Positions 21,372-35,423 of a stretch of 64,000 nucleotides of DNA are shown here, piece by piece. The translations under genes and the position numbers were made by a program. Origin of the DNA: Adenanthera pavonina (lineage: Eukaryota > Streptophyta > Magnoliopsida > Fabales > Fabaceae); contig JAIVEN010000021.1 in the NCBI GenBank assembly GCA_026686845.1, positions 22,400,001-22,464,000 of the forward strand, given 5' to 3'. The notes under the pieces were generated by a model. That model was not told the DNA's origin, did not search any database, and saw only the letters and a program-made list of their open reading frames with translations. The stretch's first letter is position 1; each line of letters starts with the position of its first letter.

Positions 21372-24300
21372 TCACGTTCGGTTGTTCTCTTCCTTGAGAT
21401 TCAACTCGCTCAAGGGGGTCTTCTCCCTCGTCGGAACTGAAGGAGACGGCGAGCCTTCCATTGCCATTTCAGATCTGAGTTCATTGATACTCTGCTCTAA
21501 TTCGTTTATCCTGCTGCCCATCTCATCAAGTGCATCAGAGTCAAGAAAACCGGTAACCAAAACTGTTTTGTTTTTACTTCCATGGAAGAAGCAATGATGT
21601 CTGTTGACTTATCTCAAAGGTTAAAACGGGATTGTAAACATTGACAAGTGTATAAAAAGGCAATATGACAAGCAACGACTCAATATTAACTTGTTTTTTT
21701 GACAAGGAAATAAAAACAAGAATCATAGTAAACCTTGGTAATGAAATTCATGTCCCAACACACCCCCCCCCCCAAAAAAAAACACAAAAACCAACTTTAC
21801 ACAGGAAAAGGCTACTGTTTATTGGTGAGGTGTAGAAGAAAGTTATGTTAAGTCCAACCAGAAGAAAACAACTATGATGTAGTATCCAACTGTAGACGTG
21901 ACAAAACTAGACAATGAGATAAAATAATTGCCTCTCTCATGAAAGACAAATTATGTAATCTAACCGATGCACTTTCTACCCCCGACAAATACATAATAAG
22001 CAAGTATTGGCATTAGAGCCAAAGGATATTCTTTGAGATGATGGAATTAGACATCGTCTGGAACCTGTTTTGATGCGGCATAAATAAGACATGGAACAAA
22101 TTAAAAACCTTGGAATTTAGTCTCAAATATGAAGAACGACAACTTTCACATTTACTTTCAGCTACAAATTTACCATCTGCTGAAGAAGATTTTGTACTTG
22201 CAAGAAGCAGCAACTCAATTAAGAAAGATATTGCAATAACTTCCTTAAAAGATATAGAACGCAATTCATCAATATAAAGGGAGACCATGGATTTAGACAC
22301 TAAGCAGAAGAGGCTGCTTTCTTCTTTCCATGGACACATTTAAAAAAGTAACGATTAGATTTTTTTGCTCCTCATTAACCAAGTCATGCTTTGCAAGTTT
22401 TCATTTCTTTATCTATTCTAAATGGTCAAAAAAGTTTTTAGGTATTTACAAAAGCTGTCATATCAGCAGGGCTCTGTCTTGTGTCTATCATGTCCATCCT
22501 GCCAAAAAATGGAACAGTAAGATACTGTAGTATAATGCCATATAATGTAACAACACACACGTCCCTAGATGCCTCACACTCCCAAAAACAATGATAGAAA
22601 AATAATTTCTTCTCGTTCATTTAAATGCATGCTTGTGGAAGGGCTACAATTTGCTAGAGAACAAAACTAGCCTTCACATTTAACAAAAATTCTGAAGTGG
22701 GTTAAGAACAGCTAAATCTGGGTATGAACAATAAAGCACCCTAGCTGTCCGCTAGTTTGCTTAATTAACATTCACTATTTATATTATAAACAGCACAATC
22801 AATTTCATGCACTAGTAAGAAAATGAAATACATCTTTGGCTTGCACTTGCTAGTCTATCTCTTCTCTCAAAGAAGCAGCCAGATATGAGTTTATTGACCA
22901 CAACATACTTTATGGGAATCCTGGCGCCATAAAGAGAGGTTCATTCTTGTTAACAAGAGAAAGAATCCCAACATTAATCTGAGTCATAAGAATCCATCAA
23001 CACGAGAATCCCTCTCATACGAAGTCTGCAACAATATACATGTTCAATTCAATACAAGAGGGAAAAGTGACCGAATAACAAGAAAAATTTTGAGGAGCTA
23101 GTTTCTCAAGTGGAATTGACGGAAGAGATAGCTTACTGGCTATAAACTGCTTAAAGGGAGGACTATAAAATGAGATGAAGCACAAATGAGGATATTTGGA
23201 CCAAAAGCTTAGTCAATATCAATACTATATATTTTATAAGTTTGTAAGTCACCATAACTGCGTTATGTGAGGATTCTTTTACCTAACTCTGAAAAATCAT
23301 TTTCTTTTTCTTTTTCCTCATTTCAAACCTCGTACGTTCTACAACCAAAACGTCTTTCTAATAATTCACAACCAAAACCTTCCCAAATATGCATGATAAA
23401 CCCTCAACCTTTTAGATAAAGATACCCTTAATTCCAGACCTTCTCAAATACCAGACAAGCCATTGGTCATGAGTGCAAGCCTTCCCAAGTGTTTAAGATA
23501 GTGGTGCATAATGAGGGGGAAGAGAACAAGGTAAACATTACAATGATTAATTCAAATGACAACGGATACACATGAGAAATTGTTCAAGAACCTGCTAAAT
23601 TTTGGGCACATTGACACAGGTTCTGAAGCATACCAGCTGTAAAGACGCAATGCAACCTGCAAATCCTTGCCCTTCACCTAACAACAATTTTCTAGTTTTG
23701 GTGTTATCCTAGGATAAGGATCCTTTTAGTGGGGTTTTACGTAAAGAAAGTAGTTAGTAGTCACTGTTAGCTGAATATGAAGTTAGTTTGCAACAATAAG
23801 TAACTATTGCAGCTACCTACTTAGCCTTATGAGAAATATAAATAAGGGTAATTGGGGAAAGGATTACTATGGTTGGGAATAGAATAGTGAAGATATCAGA
23901 GGCAATCAGTTTTGCTTAAATCTGTGTATTACATATCTATATTTTAAATGATGAATGCTTATGGGAAAGGAGGGGGGGAGAGAGAAAGAGAGAAGCTTTG
24001 AACCAGATAAAACAGACTAAAGCATACACCAGCCAAGTTCTAAACAAGTTTTTGAGCCAGTTTAAAAGTAATGAATGAGAATTAGAAAGCCTATAAACAA
24101 GTCGTTTATAAGCATAAATTAACAAATATCTTTCACTTGCTTTTGATTAATCAATTAATCTAGTTCTTTACTTTCTTTCTTTCTTTTTTTAAATCTCGTT
24201 TACTCAATAATATCATAAAAATAAAAAAGATTAAATTGACTTGTTCCCAAGCTGTTCAACAAGTTCATTAGTTTGATTAAATGGCTGTGAATATGAAAAA

Positions 24301-25061
24301 ATATAATTAAATCTCTCTGTTCAGATCTACCACTTAGCAACCATCAAAAGGATTATAGAAAAGCCTCAACATCACCACTCCGATTTTATGCTGGTGTATC
24401 CGATAACATACAAAAATTACAAATACTTCTCATTAACATCTATATCAAGTCCATGGCAGGCTGAATAGGTGTACCTTTAGGATAGACCAACACCTAATGG
24501 ATTTACGGATATGGTTGACATAACATGAATATAACAATGATCGTTACAACAATACCATGAACAAATTACTTCTATTCGACCCGTCAACTGGTTTTGATTT
24601 TTCAAGCAAATATAATTCATTTTCACTTTAAGCGGCTATAATGATGAAAATGACGCTCATATTTGAAACACTCCTATCATATAACTGGTTTTTAACAAAT
24701 GCCACGCATGGGCACCCAACTCAAAGCTTTCTCATTAAAAAAAATACCCCAATTAATCGTCAGCAAAAATTATGAAAGTAACAGTGTGACACACGAAATA
24801 CAAACTCAACTGCTACAATAAATATATTATTGTCATTCTCATATCTGAACTGAAACAATCAATATCATATGTTTTGTTATGGACTAAAGAAAAGTTAGAT
24901 GACCGATATGACTACAGATCCCCAAGGAATAAGCAAATAAGTGCAGCAAGCACGCAGTCGATTTTCACAGTGCTTGTAACAACACAGATGAAACAGCGAA
25001 AATGTTTGGCATTAAAGATAAACAAATGAAGTGGTTTTTGTATGAACGGCGATCTTACCAT
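21372..25061 (-). pseudogene. HSBP: Heat shock factor-binding protein (HSBP)-like gene, probably inactivated
   Basis: HSBP is a small trimeric coiled-coil protein that binds HSF oligomerisation domains and damps the heat-shock response. Exons by homology: 25059-25061 (ATG after a 5'UTR), 22450-22498, 22174-22197, 22030-22072 and 21372-21529. Family segments are SPADMTAF, VQNLLQQM, RFQTMSNSIISK and IDEMGSRINELEQSINELRS. Three lesions: the second exon is one base out of frame between GATGGACATGAT and QSPADM; the acceptor before exon 3 reads AA instead of AG; the acceptor before exon 4 reads AT instead of AG. Introns are retained, so this is a decayed duplicate or damaged gene, not a processed copy. 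The C-terminus after the coiled coil (MEGSPSPSVPTREK...) is family-like. A functional gene with non-canonical splicing is possible but less likely. Confidence 0.75.
21530..22029 (-). other. U12-type AT-AC intron in the HSBP-like gene
   Basis: On the - strand the donor reads ATATCCTTT, the U12 AT-AC consensus. The branch region reads TTTTCTTGACT, close to the U12 branch consensus TTCCTTRAC, with its A about 11 bases before the 3' end, which is GCAC. Splicing A|ATATCC to AC|TTGATG gives codon ATT and restores SK-IDEMG, conserved in HSBP. No GT-AG alternative restores the frame. Confidence 0.88.
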
Positions 25062-27872
25062 TTCCAGTGGTAAAGGTTTCTAGACTTCGGCTATGGCGCG
25101 GAAAGGGGAGAGTTGAGAGTTTTCTCGAGTTCAAAGTAGGTGACGAATCGGACACGGGCTTGTCAATTCGGATATGTTCGTTCCCTTCTACATGGATATG
25201 TGCCAGGGTGCGGAGGTGTTAGTTTTTTTTTGGGGGCAAAAGACACGTCCGAAAAAATATTTCCCAGGTAGGATCTCCAAAATACTGCTATGTTTTTAAT
25301 GCACGTGTAAAGGTAATGTTGATTTTTCTTTTGGTAAAAATGATAAATATAAGGTAATGCCCTTCCTAAAAGGTGACCTAATACTCTCCTCTATTAATGT
25401 GTATATATTGGTGACTTTTGGAATGGATTTAACATTTTCAACAAAAATATGATAAATATAATAGTATTAAATAAAGAAAAAAGTACAAAGTCTACAAAGT
25501 ATAAATAAAATACCCAAAGGAAAATTTAAAAAGGAGATTTCTAACATGAAATAGAATTGGTTTTAAAAACCATAGACAAATATTCTTCTTTTAAGTATTT
25601 CCTTAATTAATGTAGTAGTTCTTAAAAAAATTAAAAAGAGGAAAAAGTATCAGGGGAGGACAGGAATATAGCTGCGTTAAGTAAAGAAGACAGCCACACA
25701 TAGCTTTTAGATGGCTTCTCATCCTAACATTCTTCACATCAAATTTCTTCCTTCATTTCCAGGAAGGGTTCTCGTCCCCCAATAAAAGAGATATCACAAA
25801 TTACAAAAGCAAGATTCCTATGTCTTTGGAACTTTAAAGTGAGTATATCTTAGAATTTTGCATGGCCAAACCATATTCAAATCAATTGTTATGACTAAAA
25901 GAGGAGGTATGATCTAGTAAATAGGTGGCAGTATTATACATAAACCTCATCCTTTCTGCAACATATATTGATTATATTTAGAGGATTTTGAGTCTTTCCA
26001 TGGTGCACAAAATTATTCCTCTTTTTCCAAATATAATAAAGAATGAGGATGATATATTTCATATCTATCTCGTGGAAGTTGCTTTAAAAGAAACATCCAA
26101 ACCAGCTATTAAAGTTCTAAGCATTGTTGTAATATACTCTATATCCCAATTCATAACCAAATTGGACAACTCTAGTAAAAGCACAATACAAGAATAGATA
26201 TTCCCTATTCTCCTCATATGTATCACAAAAGGAACGAGACTTGAAACGATAGCTTCTATATTATGAAACCCCATGTGAGACTCCACTTGAGATTATCAAG
26301 AAAGCCAACGTCCTTGTGTAGATTGAGGAAGGACCAGGAGTATTCAAAATCGATCCAAACCAACAACACCAAACCATACTGAAGGAAACCAATCCAAACA
26401 TAATTGAAATGAAGTCTAATTAAGTTTTTGCATTACTGAAACCAAATTAGTTTGGTTTAGGTTTGGTTTTAGAGCCTTGAAATATGAATCAAACTGAATC
26501 ACATCTCCTAAAGATATTTAATATATTTTCTATTTATAAATTATAATACCCTTTTTTATTAATAAATTATAGTACCCATTAAATCTTCTTATTTGTATTT
26601 GCAGCCCATAACATACTTAGTCACTTTGATAATATAATAACTCTTAGAAAGATGAGAGAAAAAATGAATAAATCATATGAGTAAATTGCTCACACAAGAA
26701 ATATATTCATTAAAGAGGGCCAAATGACTTTAAAAGTAAAACAAATTAGCCAAAACTAACATTTTGTTTTGCAAAACAGTGATACTGATTTAGTAATTAT
26801 ATTGGCAATTTGATGAAGCCATTTCTTAATCCACCCACGAGAATTTGTAATGTGTGTGGACAAGATTATTTACAAAACATTTATTAATTTGGAATAAAAA
26901 TGTAGATAAATATTCATAAAGTATATTAATTAGTGAATTATTTAGATATAAATTATGTTTATAAAATATCTATATGAACTCTGTTTGTTTTAATTAATTT
27001 TAGAAGAAAGATGCTATTTTTTTTTTAAAAAAATTAATGTGGCATGATGCAAACGAAACCAATTACATATAAAATTGAAAAGGTTTTAACGAAAGTTATA
27101 CTGATTGGTTTGGTTTGTTTTAGTTTTTATTTAAAATTAAATTAAACTTGTGACCACCTTAAAAAGAACTATACTTTTTATTTTGCTGGTCCATTAGTAA
27201 CTAAAAGAATGCCTTTTTCGTAATTATATTTCATTATTTCTTAGTTTTAAGAAGTGTGATTTGTTTATAGGTTTTATATAGTTATAGATGGATATACATT
27301 GGCTTGAATTATCCAATGCAGAAGAAGCACGTGGACCTCATGTGCAAATCATTCGCGAACGACCCCGTCTCCGTATATGCCCAAAATACCAGAGTCCAGG
27401 AAACACCAGATCATAACGCAAAGCAAAGAATAGCACTATAGTAAGAAGTCAGAACGCGCGTGAGAGAGCAAGGAAAAAGCGAATGTTGGGTCTGCGTGCG
27501 TGGTGCGTGTCTGCCTTCCCCAAAAATCAAATTTAATGCTTCTCACTAACGGGTCATTACTGATCACTTCAACTGAACCATGAAAGCAACACGCACACTA
27601 TAAAATCTCAATCCTCAACCTCACAACTCCTCTAGCCCTCTCTCTCTCTCTGGCGGCTCTAGGATTTTCTCTCTACAACCCTTTCTTCCAAACCCAAACC
27701 CTAGTTGATTTATCTCACTATCATTTTTTTTTTCTTTTTAGTATACCCGTTTCATATAGTTACACTCTCACACATATATATTTCTTTATTTTTACTTATA
27801 TTTTTTTCTGAAAAAAAAAAAAAAGAGAAAAACGTTGTTGTCCCTGGATTGAGCTTGCTGGTGAGGACGGTA
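25062..27872. other. HSBP 5' region, intergenic DNA and PRMT4 promoter/5'UTR
   Basis: The left end (to about 25200) is the probable 5'UTR of the HSBP-like gene on the - strand. An L1 relic lies at 25980-26290. The remainder is AT-rich without a gene. At the right end, a CT run near 27637-27651 and pyrimidine-rich sequence fit the PRMT4 5'UTR. Confidence 0.5.
25980..26290 (-). pseudogene. L1-type LINE relic (zinc-knuckle region after RT)
   Basis: On the - strand, short pieces in different frames match the 3' part of plant L1 ORF2: a Cys-rich CRSCDTYEE...REYLFLYCAF, like the zf-RVT domain, followed by YYIWKKRNNFVHHGKTQN, like the IWK-RN-FVH motif after it. Stops and shifts prevent coding. Ends are undefined. 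Confidence 0.6.
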
Positions 27873-30800
27873 ATGGAGGATTTCGTAGGGCAAAAGCGGA
27901 ACAGCCGGGAGCTTGCTTTGGCATCAGTTGCTGAGCTTTCTTCGCCGGCTTCTTCTGCTTCGCCGGGTATTGCTCGCTTCTCTTCCGACGGTACCGTGGC
28001 GCAGCTGCTAATTCATCAAGATTCTCACCAGATTGCTCTCGATGTTGATCTTCGAGCTGCTCAGGTTCGTTTCCGCTCTTGATTTTGAGCGTATATGTTA
28101 GTCTTTTTTTTTGCCGGTCGATTAGTAACTGCTAGAATGCGGGCAAAATGGTAGTTTCTAAAAGCATTAATAGGCTGATCATTTTTTTTAAATCTCGGTT
28201 ATACATTCCATGCTGAAAACATGTACCAAAAAGATATAATTTTTCTCACGCAATGATGAAGTGTGCTGTAAATGAGGCACGTATGACGCCTAATCTCTGG
28301 ATGATTGTGCATTGGTGGTTTACAGCTATTCAAATTAGGTCCTGTTCAATCGGTTTGCATGGTCGAAGGGTCTGTTGTCAGTAACCAGGTATGATGGATC
28401 ATCTTATTGTAGAAAATCTGGTATCTTGTCTTTGTAGCATTACTTAATATTGTTTTATTTTGTTGGAACTTTGGAAAAACTAGGATTTTTTTGTTGTGTT
28501 TTGAAAATTTTAGTTTGAAGAGAAATTTGATGATACATTTTGGCTGCATTCGATGTGAAATGCAGTCGTCTATTTTTTTGCTTCTTTATTCATAATCTAA
28601 TGCTTATGCTCTGGTGAGATTTACTCAATATAATGTTACAATATCACCGTTGTATTATTTGTAGACATAATGTTTGAGTGTTGAATCTTTGTGAAATTGA
28701 AGAATGCTACTTTTGAACCAGACATCATTCTCAAGGGGAATATCCATCCAGTTTAGAAATGAGGAGGAAAGTAGGGCCTTTGATAGTGTATTTCAGCAAT
28801 GGAAGAAGGATGCGAATGTTCAAGGTGCTGCTTTGGAAGCTTTTATTCCTATGTTAGATTGCATGATCCTGCTACTCTACTAGTAAATCCTAATCTTTGT
28901 TTGATTTTTAAATTCAGGTAGAAACTTACCAAATGGAATTATATCAAGTTCTAAAAGTAAATTTGATGAGAAGATAGAGCCATCTTCTGCAAAAATGTAT
29001 TTCCATTACTATGGGCAGCTTCTGCATCAGCAAAATATGTTGCAGGACTATGTTAGAACAGGTAATGCTATTTTTGTTTTTGACGGCCCTTTTGGTTTCA
29101 ATTTACATTTAAACAGCTTGATTTTAAACGGGACACTGAAGTACCTGATTTACCTTTATCTGACAAATTCATTCATGATCGCGTTTTAGGAACCTATTAT
29201 GCTGCAGTTATTGAGAACCGTGCCGATTTCATGGGCCGTGTAGTAGTTGATGTTGGTGCTGGTAGCGGTATTTTGTCATTATTTGCTGCTCAGGTAATTC
29301 AATATTTTAATTGGTTGAATCTTATGTGCTGAATGATCAGTGCCATTGCTTTTGATTAAATGAAAATTCAAGGCATCTTCTGTCTCCCACATCCAAAGCT
29401 TTGTGTTAGGTCTTTCATGTTCTGCTGTTTTCTCTCAGGCTGGTGCAAAACATGTGTATGCTGTGGAAGCGTCTGAAATGGCAGAATATGCACGGAAGCT
29501 TATAGCTGGGAACCCAATGCTTGGTCAACGAATTACAGTAAGCTTTTCTTTCCCCATGCTTTTATGTAATGTTCTTCATTCATTTTCTTTCTCATTATTT
29601 AGGGCAACTTCTGTATAAAAACAACAGGTGATTAAGGGCAAAGTTGAGGAGGTAGAATTGCCGGACAAAGCAGATATTTTGATCTCTGAGCCCATGGGTA
29701 AGCTCATATCAATAAATATGGAAAATAATGCTATTATTCTATGTATAAATTATGTATCCATGCTGTCTATGTATTTTTCTTTTGCCACTTTGTATGTTTA
29801 AATGCTTCACGATTGTTCAGGTGTTCTATAGAAGAAAGATAAATTGTGGCTTGATAGATTACTAACCCCCCACCTCCCTCTCTTTCAAGTTGTTTCTAAT
29901 TTGGAGAATTTCTGTATTGGTATGCAGGAACCCTGTTAGTTAACGAAAGGATGTTGGAGTCTTATGTTATTGCTCGAGATAGGTTTCTCGCCCCTGATGG
30001 GAAAATGTTTCCCACGGTGGGAAGGTAAATTTGAATGTTGACAATCCCCTCTGCTTCTCTAGGTGCTTTTTTGTATGCAACCCTATTACATATTATCATG
30101 AGGATATGAAACTACTGAGCGTAGTTATTGTCAAATAATTGACATTTGCTTGAAAGTGGCTTGTCTCTATTACAGTATTTTATGTTACCATTATTACAGC
30201 TTCATGGCAATCCCCAATAGCAGACCACAAAAGTCTGATTTCACACATATATATATATATACTTATATAAGATTATAATCCTTCAGTTCTGTTTTTCACA
30301 TGAATAGCCAAATATGATTTTCAAGGTTTAGAAGCTTGTCCTGAATACTATTTTATTTGGTTCTGTATGGTGAGGATTTGAAGACTTATCTTGTCCCCAC
30401 AGTTTGAGTTTTTTATATTTTTTTAAGGTTCAATTAATTAATTGTTGATCCTTATTCTTTGCCAAAATTTTAAATGGGTCCATAATTGAGAAGTTTGTAA
30501 TTGGCTGATTGGTTCCTTAGATTTGTTTTCCTGATTGAATCCCTGGCATTGTTAATTGTTAATGGGTCATTACTTAATGCCTCATAAGCTTGAAGACTGA
30601 CATGGACATGACACTAACACGGACATGAAAAATTTAATGTGTCCACATGTAACACAGTCTCATTCAATGTCGTGTCATGCCTAATGCAAATGTCTGATAC
30701 GTGTTTAACATAGAGATGGCCCTTTTCTGAAGTGCCTGTGCTTTATAGTTTTGTGGTGACACGGTAAACAGGTTGGTGAATATATAAGCTGGCACATCAG

Positions 30801-33800
30801 CAACCACTTCTACAATTAGTCCCTGTAGTTTGAATGAAATTTTAAATATGTTTCTTGTTTAAATTTTGTTGATAATAAACTTGTGTATTTAAACTTTTAA
30901 GGGAATTCAATTTAATAATAAATAAAATACTCAACCAAACATGGTATACCTATTGTCCTAAAGCATTTGGGGATCCATATATAAACATGTAATATAATAA
31001 GATAAATCATTGAATAGTGAAGAGTTGAGATAAATTATATAAAATCCTGATTTAATCAATCAATAATTATAGATATGACAAAATAAAGGTTAACAGACTA
31101 ATTAAACCATTTTCAAAAATAATATTTCTCTTCTCATGTCCTTGAATTGATTGTTGGATTTAAAGGCTTGTAGTTTTAGTTGGCCTTACAGTCTGTACGA
31201 GCTTATAATTATATGTATTCTCATGACCGTGAATTGATTGTTGGTGTAGGATCCACATGGCACCTTTCACTGATGAATATTTGTTTGTCGAAATTGCTAA
31301 TAAGGTTTGTCACTATGATGTGTATTTTTTTTTAAACTAATACTTCTTATGAATCCTTAAAATAAAATGTTTTGACACTTGGAATTGGGAGAAAGATTTT
31401 ATGTAAGAGGCATGACTTTCTAAAAAGCTTCTTCTCAATTGTAATATTTCCAGTGGTGAACACCATATTTGATCAGATATTTCTGTAATTGAGCTTTGCT
31501 CCAATTGTCCAGTTAAGAGTATTTCAGTTAGATTCAATTATAAACACTTCTCTTAAAATGGTTGAAAATCCCAAAAAGACAAGTATTTTTTCCCCGTAGA
31601 ATACATGACCAGAGCTGTTGCTTTCATATTTCTATGCCCTAAATTGTGTTATGGTCTAGCATGCTCTTCCTGATTAGTCATAGGGAAACTTTTCTTTGTT
31701 CCCTTATATTTCTTTAAACTAAATCTGAATGCTGGTTATTGTTCGATCTGTTCAGGCTCTGTTTTGGCAGCAACAGAACTATTATGGTGTTGATTTGACA
31801 CCTTTGTATGGGACTGCGTTTCAAGGATACTTTTCTCAGGTATCATGCTTGGTTTACTAATTACTAATTTACTAAAATCACAAATTGTGTCCTACAAGTG
31901 TAGACTATGTTTAGGGATCCAATTTGAAATCGTTGTTTGGGGTTAATTCCCTACCTCCAAAAGGTCATATGTGATACGTTTCCATGTATTTATTGTGGAG
32001 GATGGTGTAGACATGTTTGATATGCATTGTCAATGATCAAATTGGGAATTGCGCCTGTTTATCCACGGCATTTATGGCATTTATGAAATAAGTTGAAATA
32101 TTGAATTTGTTAGTCACATAGCAAACTGAAGAGTATTATTTGCATTGTGCACTTTTCAACTGGTCTATTAAAAGCTATGTATCCTGTTTGATGCAGGGCT
32201 TCTATTTATAGAATTCTTCCTTGTTCCCTCTAGCTGTGATATAGTCCTTTCTTCATTTTCTTCTGTCTGTTCCAGTTGCATGTTTTCTGTCTGCTTTTCT
32301 GTCTTCCAGTAGTTTCTAATTGACTTGTCATTTTTTAAGAGAAATGGAGTTTTTTATTTTGAAGTGTGTATTGCATATTATATATTGATTTTATGCAGGA
32401 TCTTCCCCCGTCATAGTCCTTTTATGGTATGGTGATGTTTTCAAGGAAGACAAATCAGCACATGCAGATGCTGATTTTATCCTCCTTTGAATTAATTGAT
32501 CGATTTAATGAAAATTATAGATATTCTCATCTGAAAATCAATTTGTGAAAGCATTCCTGTTGACCCTCTTGGATTTTGTATTTGAGGTCCTTTGCATGCA
32601 TTGTCATTGATAAAAGTTAGAGGGGAAGGACTTGTGGAAAAAAGAAAGTGAATTTATGACAGTTGATGTACTCTACTAAGATATGTTATTATTGCTCCCT
32701 ATTGTAATTCTGAATTCTTCTAATTTAGTTGCACGTTCAACTTGAATGTCATTAAATAAAGGGCTAATAATGGGTTTAGAATTTAGAGGCATGTTAGTAT
32801 TTTGTATATATTTTGCCTTGGAGGTTTGCATTTGTGTTCAGTATTGTGAAACAGTGGCAGTTTCTCACTGCTACTTTGTTTAGAGGATTGGAAGATTGAT
32901 GAGCACGTAGAGAAATTTTGTCTTATATTATTCTTTCAAATAATTCCATGGACAAAAAGAGGTAGAGATCCTGAAACTATTAATTTCCTTCAGCATCTAG
33001 GGATAACTTCTGGGTGTTTTGGGGCCATTCTGATGATATATTATTTTTGTTGCAGCAGAATATGACATTTGTTACTAAAAATTCTTGTGTGTTTTCTCCA
33101 TTTTTTCCATACAGCCTGTGGTGGATGCTTTTGATCCAAGATTGTTAATAGCTCCTCCTATGTTCCATGTGATAGACTTCACAAAAATAAAGGTGAGAGC
33201 TAACTTTTTTTGGGTGAAGCTGATGTATGTTGGATGTAATCCCAACTTCCATCTCAGATTTCCTCTAACTACAAATATCTGTCCCAAAAGCTTTTTAAAA
33301 AGGTGTTCCTCTTAGAAATAAATGATAGATAGGATATTATATGTACCTTTTTTATAGTAAAAAGAAGGACGAATATGAAATGTTCCTTATTCTTGGTTTA
33401 TTGGAAGTAAAAAGAACTGCTTTTGAAACTTCCTGACAGAGCCATCCATTTATGGGGTTATAACTGTGAACTATTATTCCACTTGGGGTTTATGAAGTAT
33501 TTTCTTGGTCATAATTTCAATTCTTTGGGTGATATAATTTCATTGTTTTATTTGTGCTGATACTTGAAATGAAATTACCTCTGAACTTGTGTAACGAATG
33601 ATCACAACTTACATGCTGATTCTGTAGGAAGAAGAGCTGTATGAAATAGATATACCTTTAAGATTCATAGCCTCTGTGGGTGCCCGAGTACATGGGTTGG
33701 CTTGTTGGTTTGATGTACTATTCAATGGAAGGTAAAAATTGCATTTTAGGTAGTTACTTTTAGTCTTCATTTTTACTCATCTATTTTCATAACTCTTCCT

Positions 33801-35149
33801 GTCTATTGATTTGTTGCCAAAATTTGTTCCAAATCCTTAGTACTGTGCAAAGGTGGCTTACGACTGCCCCTGGGTCACCAACAACCCACTGGTACCAGTT
33901 ACGGTGTGTTCTCTCTCAGCCAATTTATGTCATGGCTGGACAAGAAATTACTGGCAGGCTGCACATGATTGCTCACAATGCCCAGAGTTATACATTATAT
34001 TTAACATTGTCAGGTTAGTGTGTGCCCTTTCTGTTACTACTCTTGTGACCTTGCATTGTCCTGCTAAAGGGCCATGGTTCAATTCGTTTTAGCTAAAATG
34101 TGGGGCCCTGGAGCTGAACAAGGAGGGATTCTTCAAACCTCATCGTGCAAACTTGATCTTAAAGAACCTTATTATAGAATGTCTCAACCGCAAGCTTATA
34201 CATTAGCCCAAGACCAGCAACAGCAACCACTTCTACACACACAGGTATTGAATTTATTTTCATTCACTTGTCTTTCCCTGTTCACTTCTGGAGGCCCTCA
34301 AGGAAGGTCTGTTATTGGATAGATTGAATTCTGACTTAAAATAATAGGGAAAATACTAATGTTCTATTTAAACTTTGAGCCGTTTGCAAATGCCCCTGTC
34401 GACTGTCACTCTTACTCTTTTGTCTATTTTCCTCAATGACAGAGATGCTCCCTTATGGGCTCAGATTCTGTTATTTGTTACGTAGCACTCTCCAATTATA
34501 TGAAAATAACAAATTCTGAAGTTTGAGACGAGATCTTCATTAACAGGCTTATGGGGAAATGGGGGGAACGGTTTACATCTCTGATAAAGTGACAGTTGAG
34601 GGAGTGAATTCATGGGGTGTTACATATGGCTCATAGTTGAAACGTTATTTGCATTTTTTTTGTGCGGACATGCATTCCAGTTTCCTAGAAATGGATCAGG
34701 ATACTCTCATGGGGATACCATGTGATGCTATTAGTTGGATTTCACTGTTTATTTTCAATTACAAATAAATCAAGGGTAAAAGATCAACATAAAATGAAAA
34801 ATATTTTTCATTAGGGACAGTTTAACCTTACCAAAATGGCTTAGTAAAACAATGAGAATTGGTAATTTTATTTGTAGTCTGATGTGACTATACGTGTTGA
34901 TTTTCTATTACGAAAATAAATGGTGAGATGCTGCTGAAATGACATCGTGTAATAACCTTTTATAGTGATACGTACTTTTTTTTTTGTTTGATTAGCTTTT
35001 GCCTTTTGTTTTTTAAACTACATAGTGATATAATTTTTTTTTAACAGGACATACAGATCCAATCGCAAGATTTAGATGAAACTGAGATAATGCAACAGCA
35101 TTCGCCTAATTCATGTGCTCAGGTTAATTCATTGATGCAGAGTATTTAA
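27873..35149 (+). CDS. PRMT4: Type I protein arginine methyltransferase, CARM1/PRMT4 family
   Basis: Transfers methyl groups from S-adenosylmethionine to arginines (asymmetric dimethylation) of histone H3 and other nuclear proteins. Exons: 27873-28064, 28326-28388, 28722-28824, 28918-29061, 29190-29293, 29439-29537, 29628-29697, 29928-30024, 31250-31304, 31756-31839, 33115-33192, 33628-33731, 33841-34013, 34093-34244, 35048-35149; together 539 residues, usual for plant PRMT4. N-terminal PH-like region (1-150), then motif I VDVGAGSG (about 187-194), VYAVEAS, the double-E loop SEPMGTLLVNERMLESY (about 255-271) and the THW loop (about 413-415). The tail is Gln-rich. All junctions are GT-AG and keep frame. 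The last exon may instead splice at 35123. Arabidopsis has two paralogs (PRMT4A, PRMT4B); I cannot choose. Convergent with the synthetase gene. Confidence 0.95.
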
Positions 35150-35423
35150 CATATTAATGCTAACCTAGACTTGTTTCTGTTTGTATGATGAATCTGCCTG
35201 CAGCAAGTAGGTACATTCTGTATCATTATTTGGACGATCCCCTTCCTTGTAAATCCTTCAAAATTGTGTTTGCTATCTATTGGGTGGTTGTGGTGCAGAT
35301 CATTACTCGATTGCATTAAATTTTTACCAACCATATTTCTAATATTGATATTGATGCCGGCAAAAGGATCTCGTGTACATTACTTGATAAGCTAGCTGAT
35401 CTTGAATGTCATTTTATGGTTTC

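Noticed and set aside
21372..25061. HSBP as an intact, normally spliced gene
   Set aside because: Exon 2 is out of frame and two acceptors lack AG, so a standard transcript would not encode the protein.
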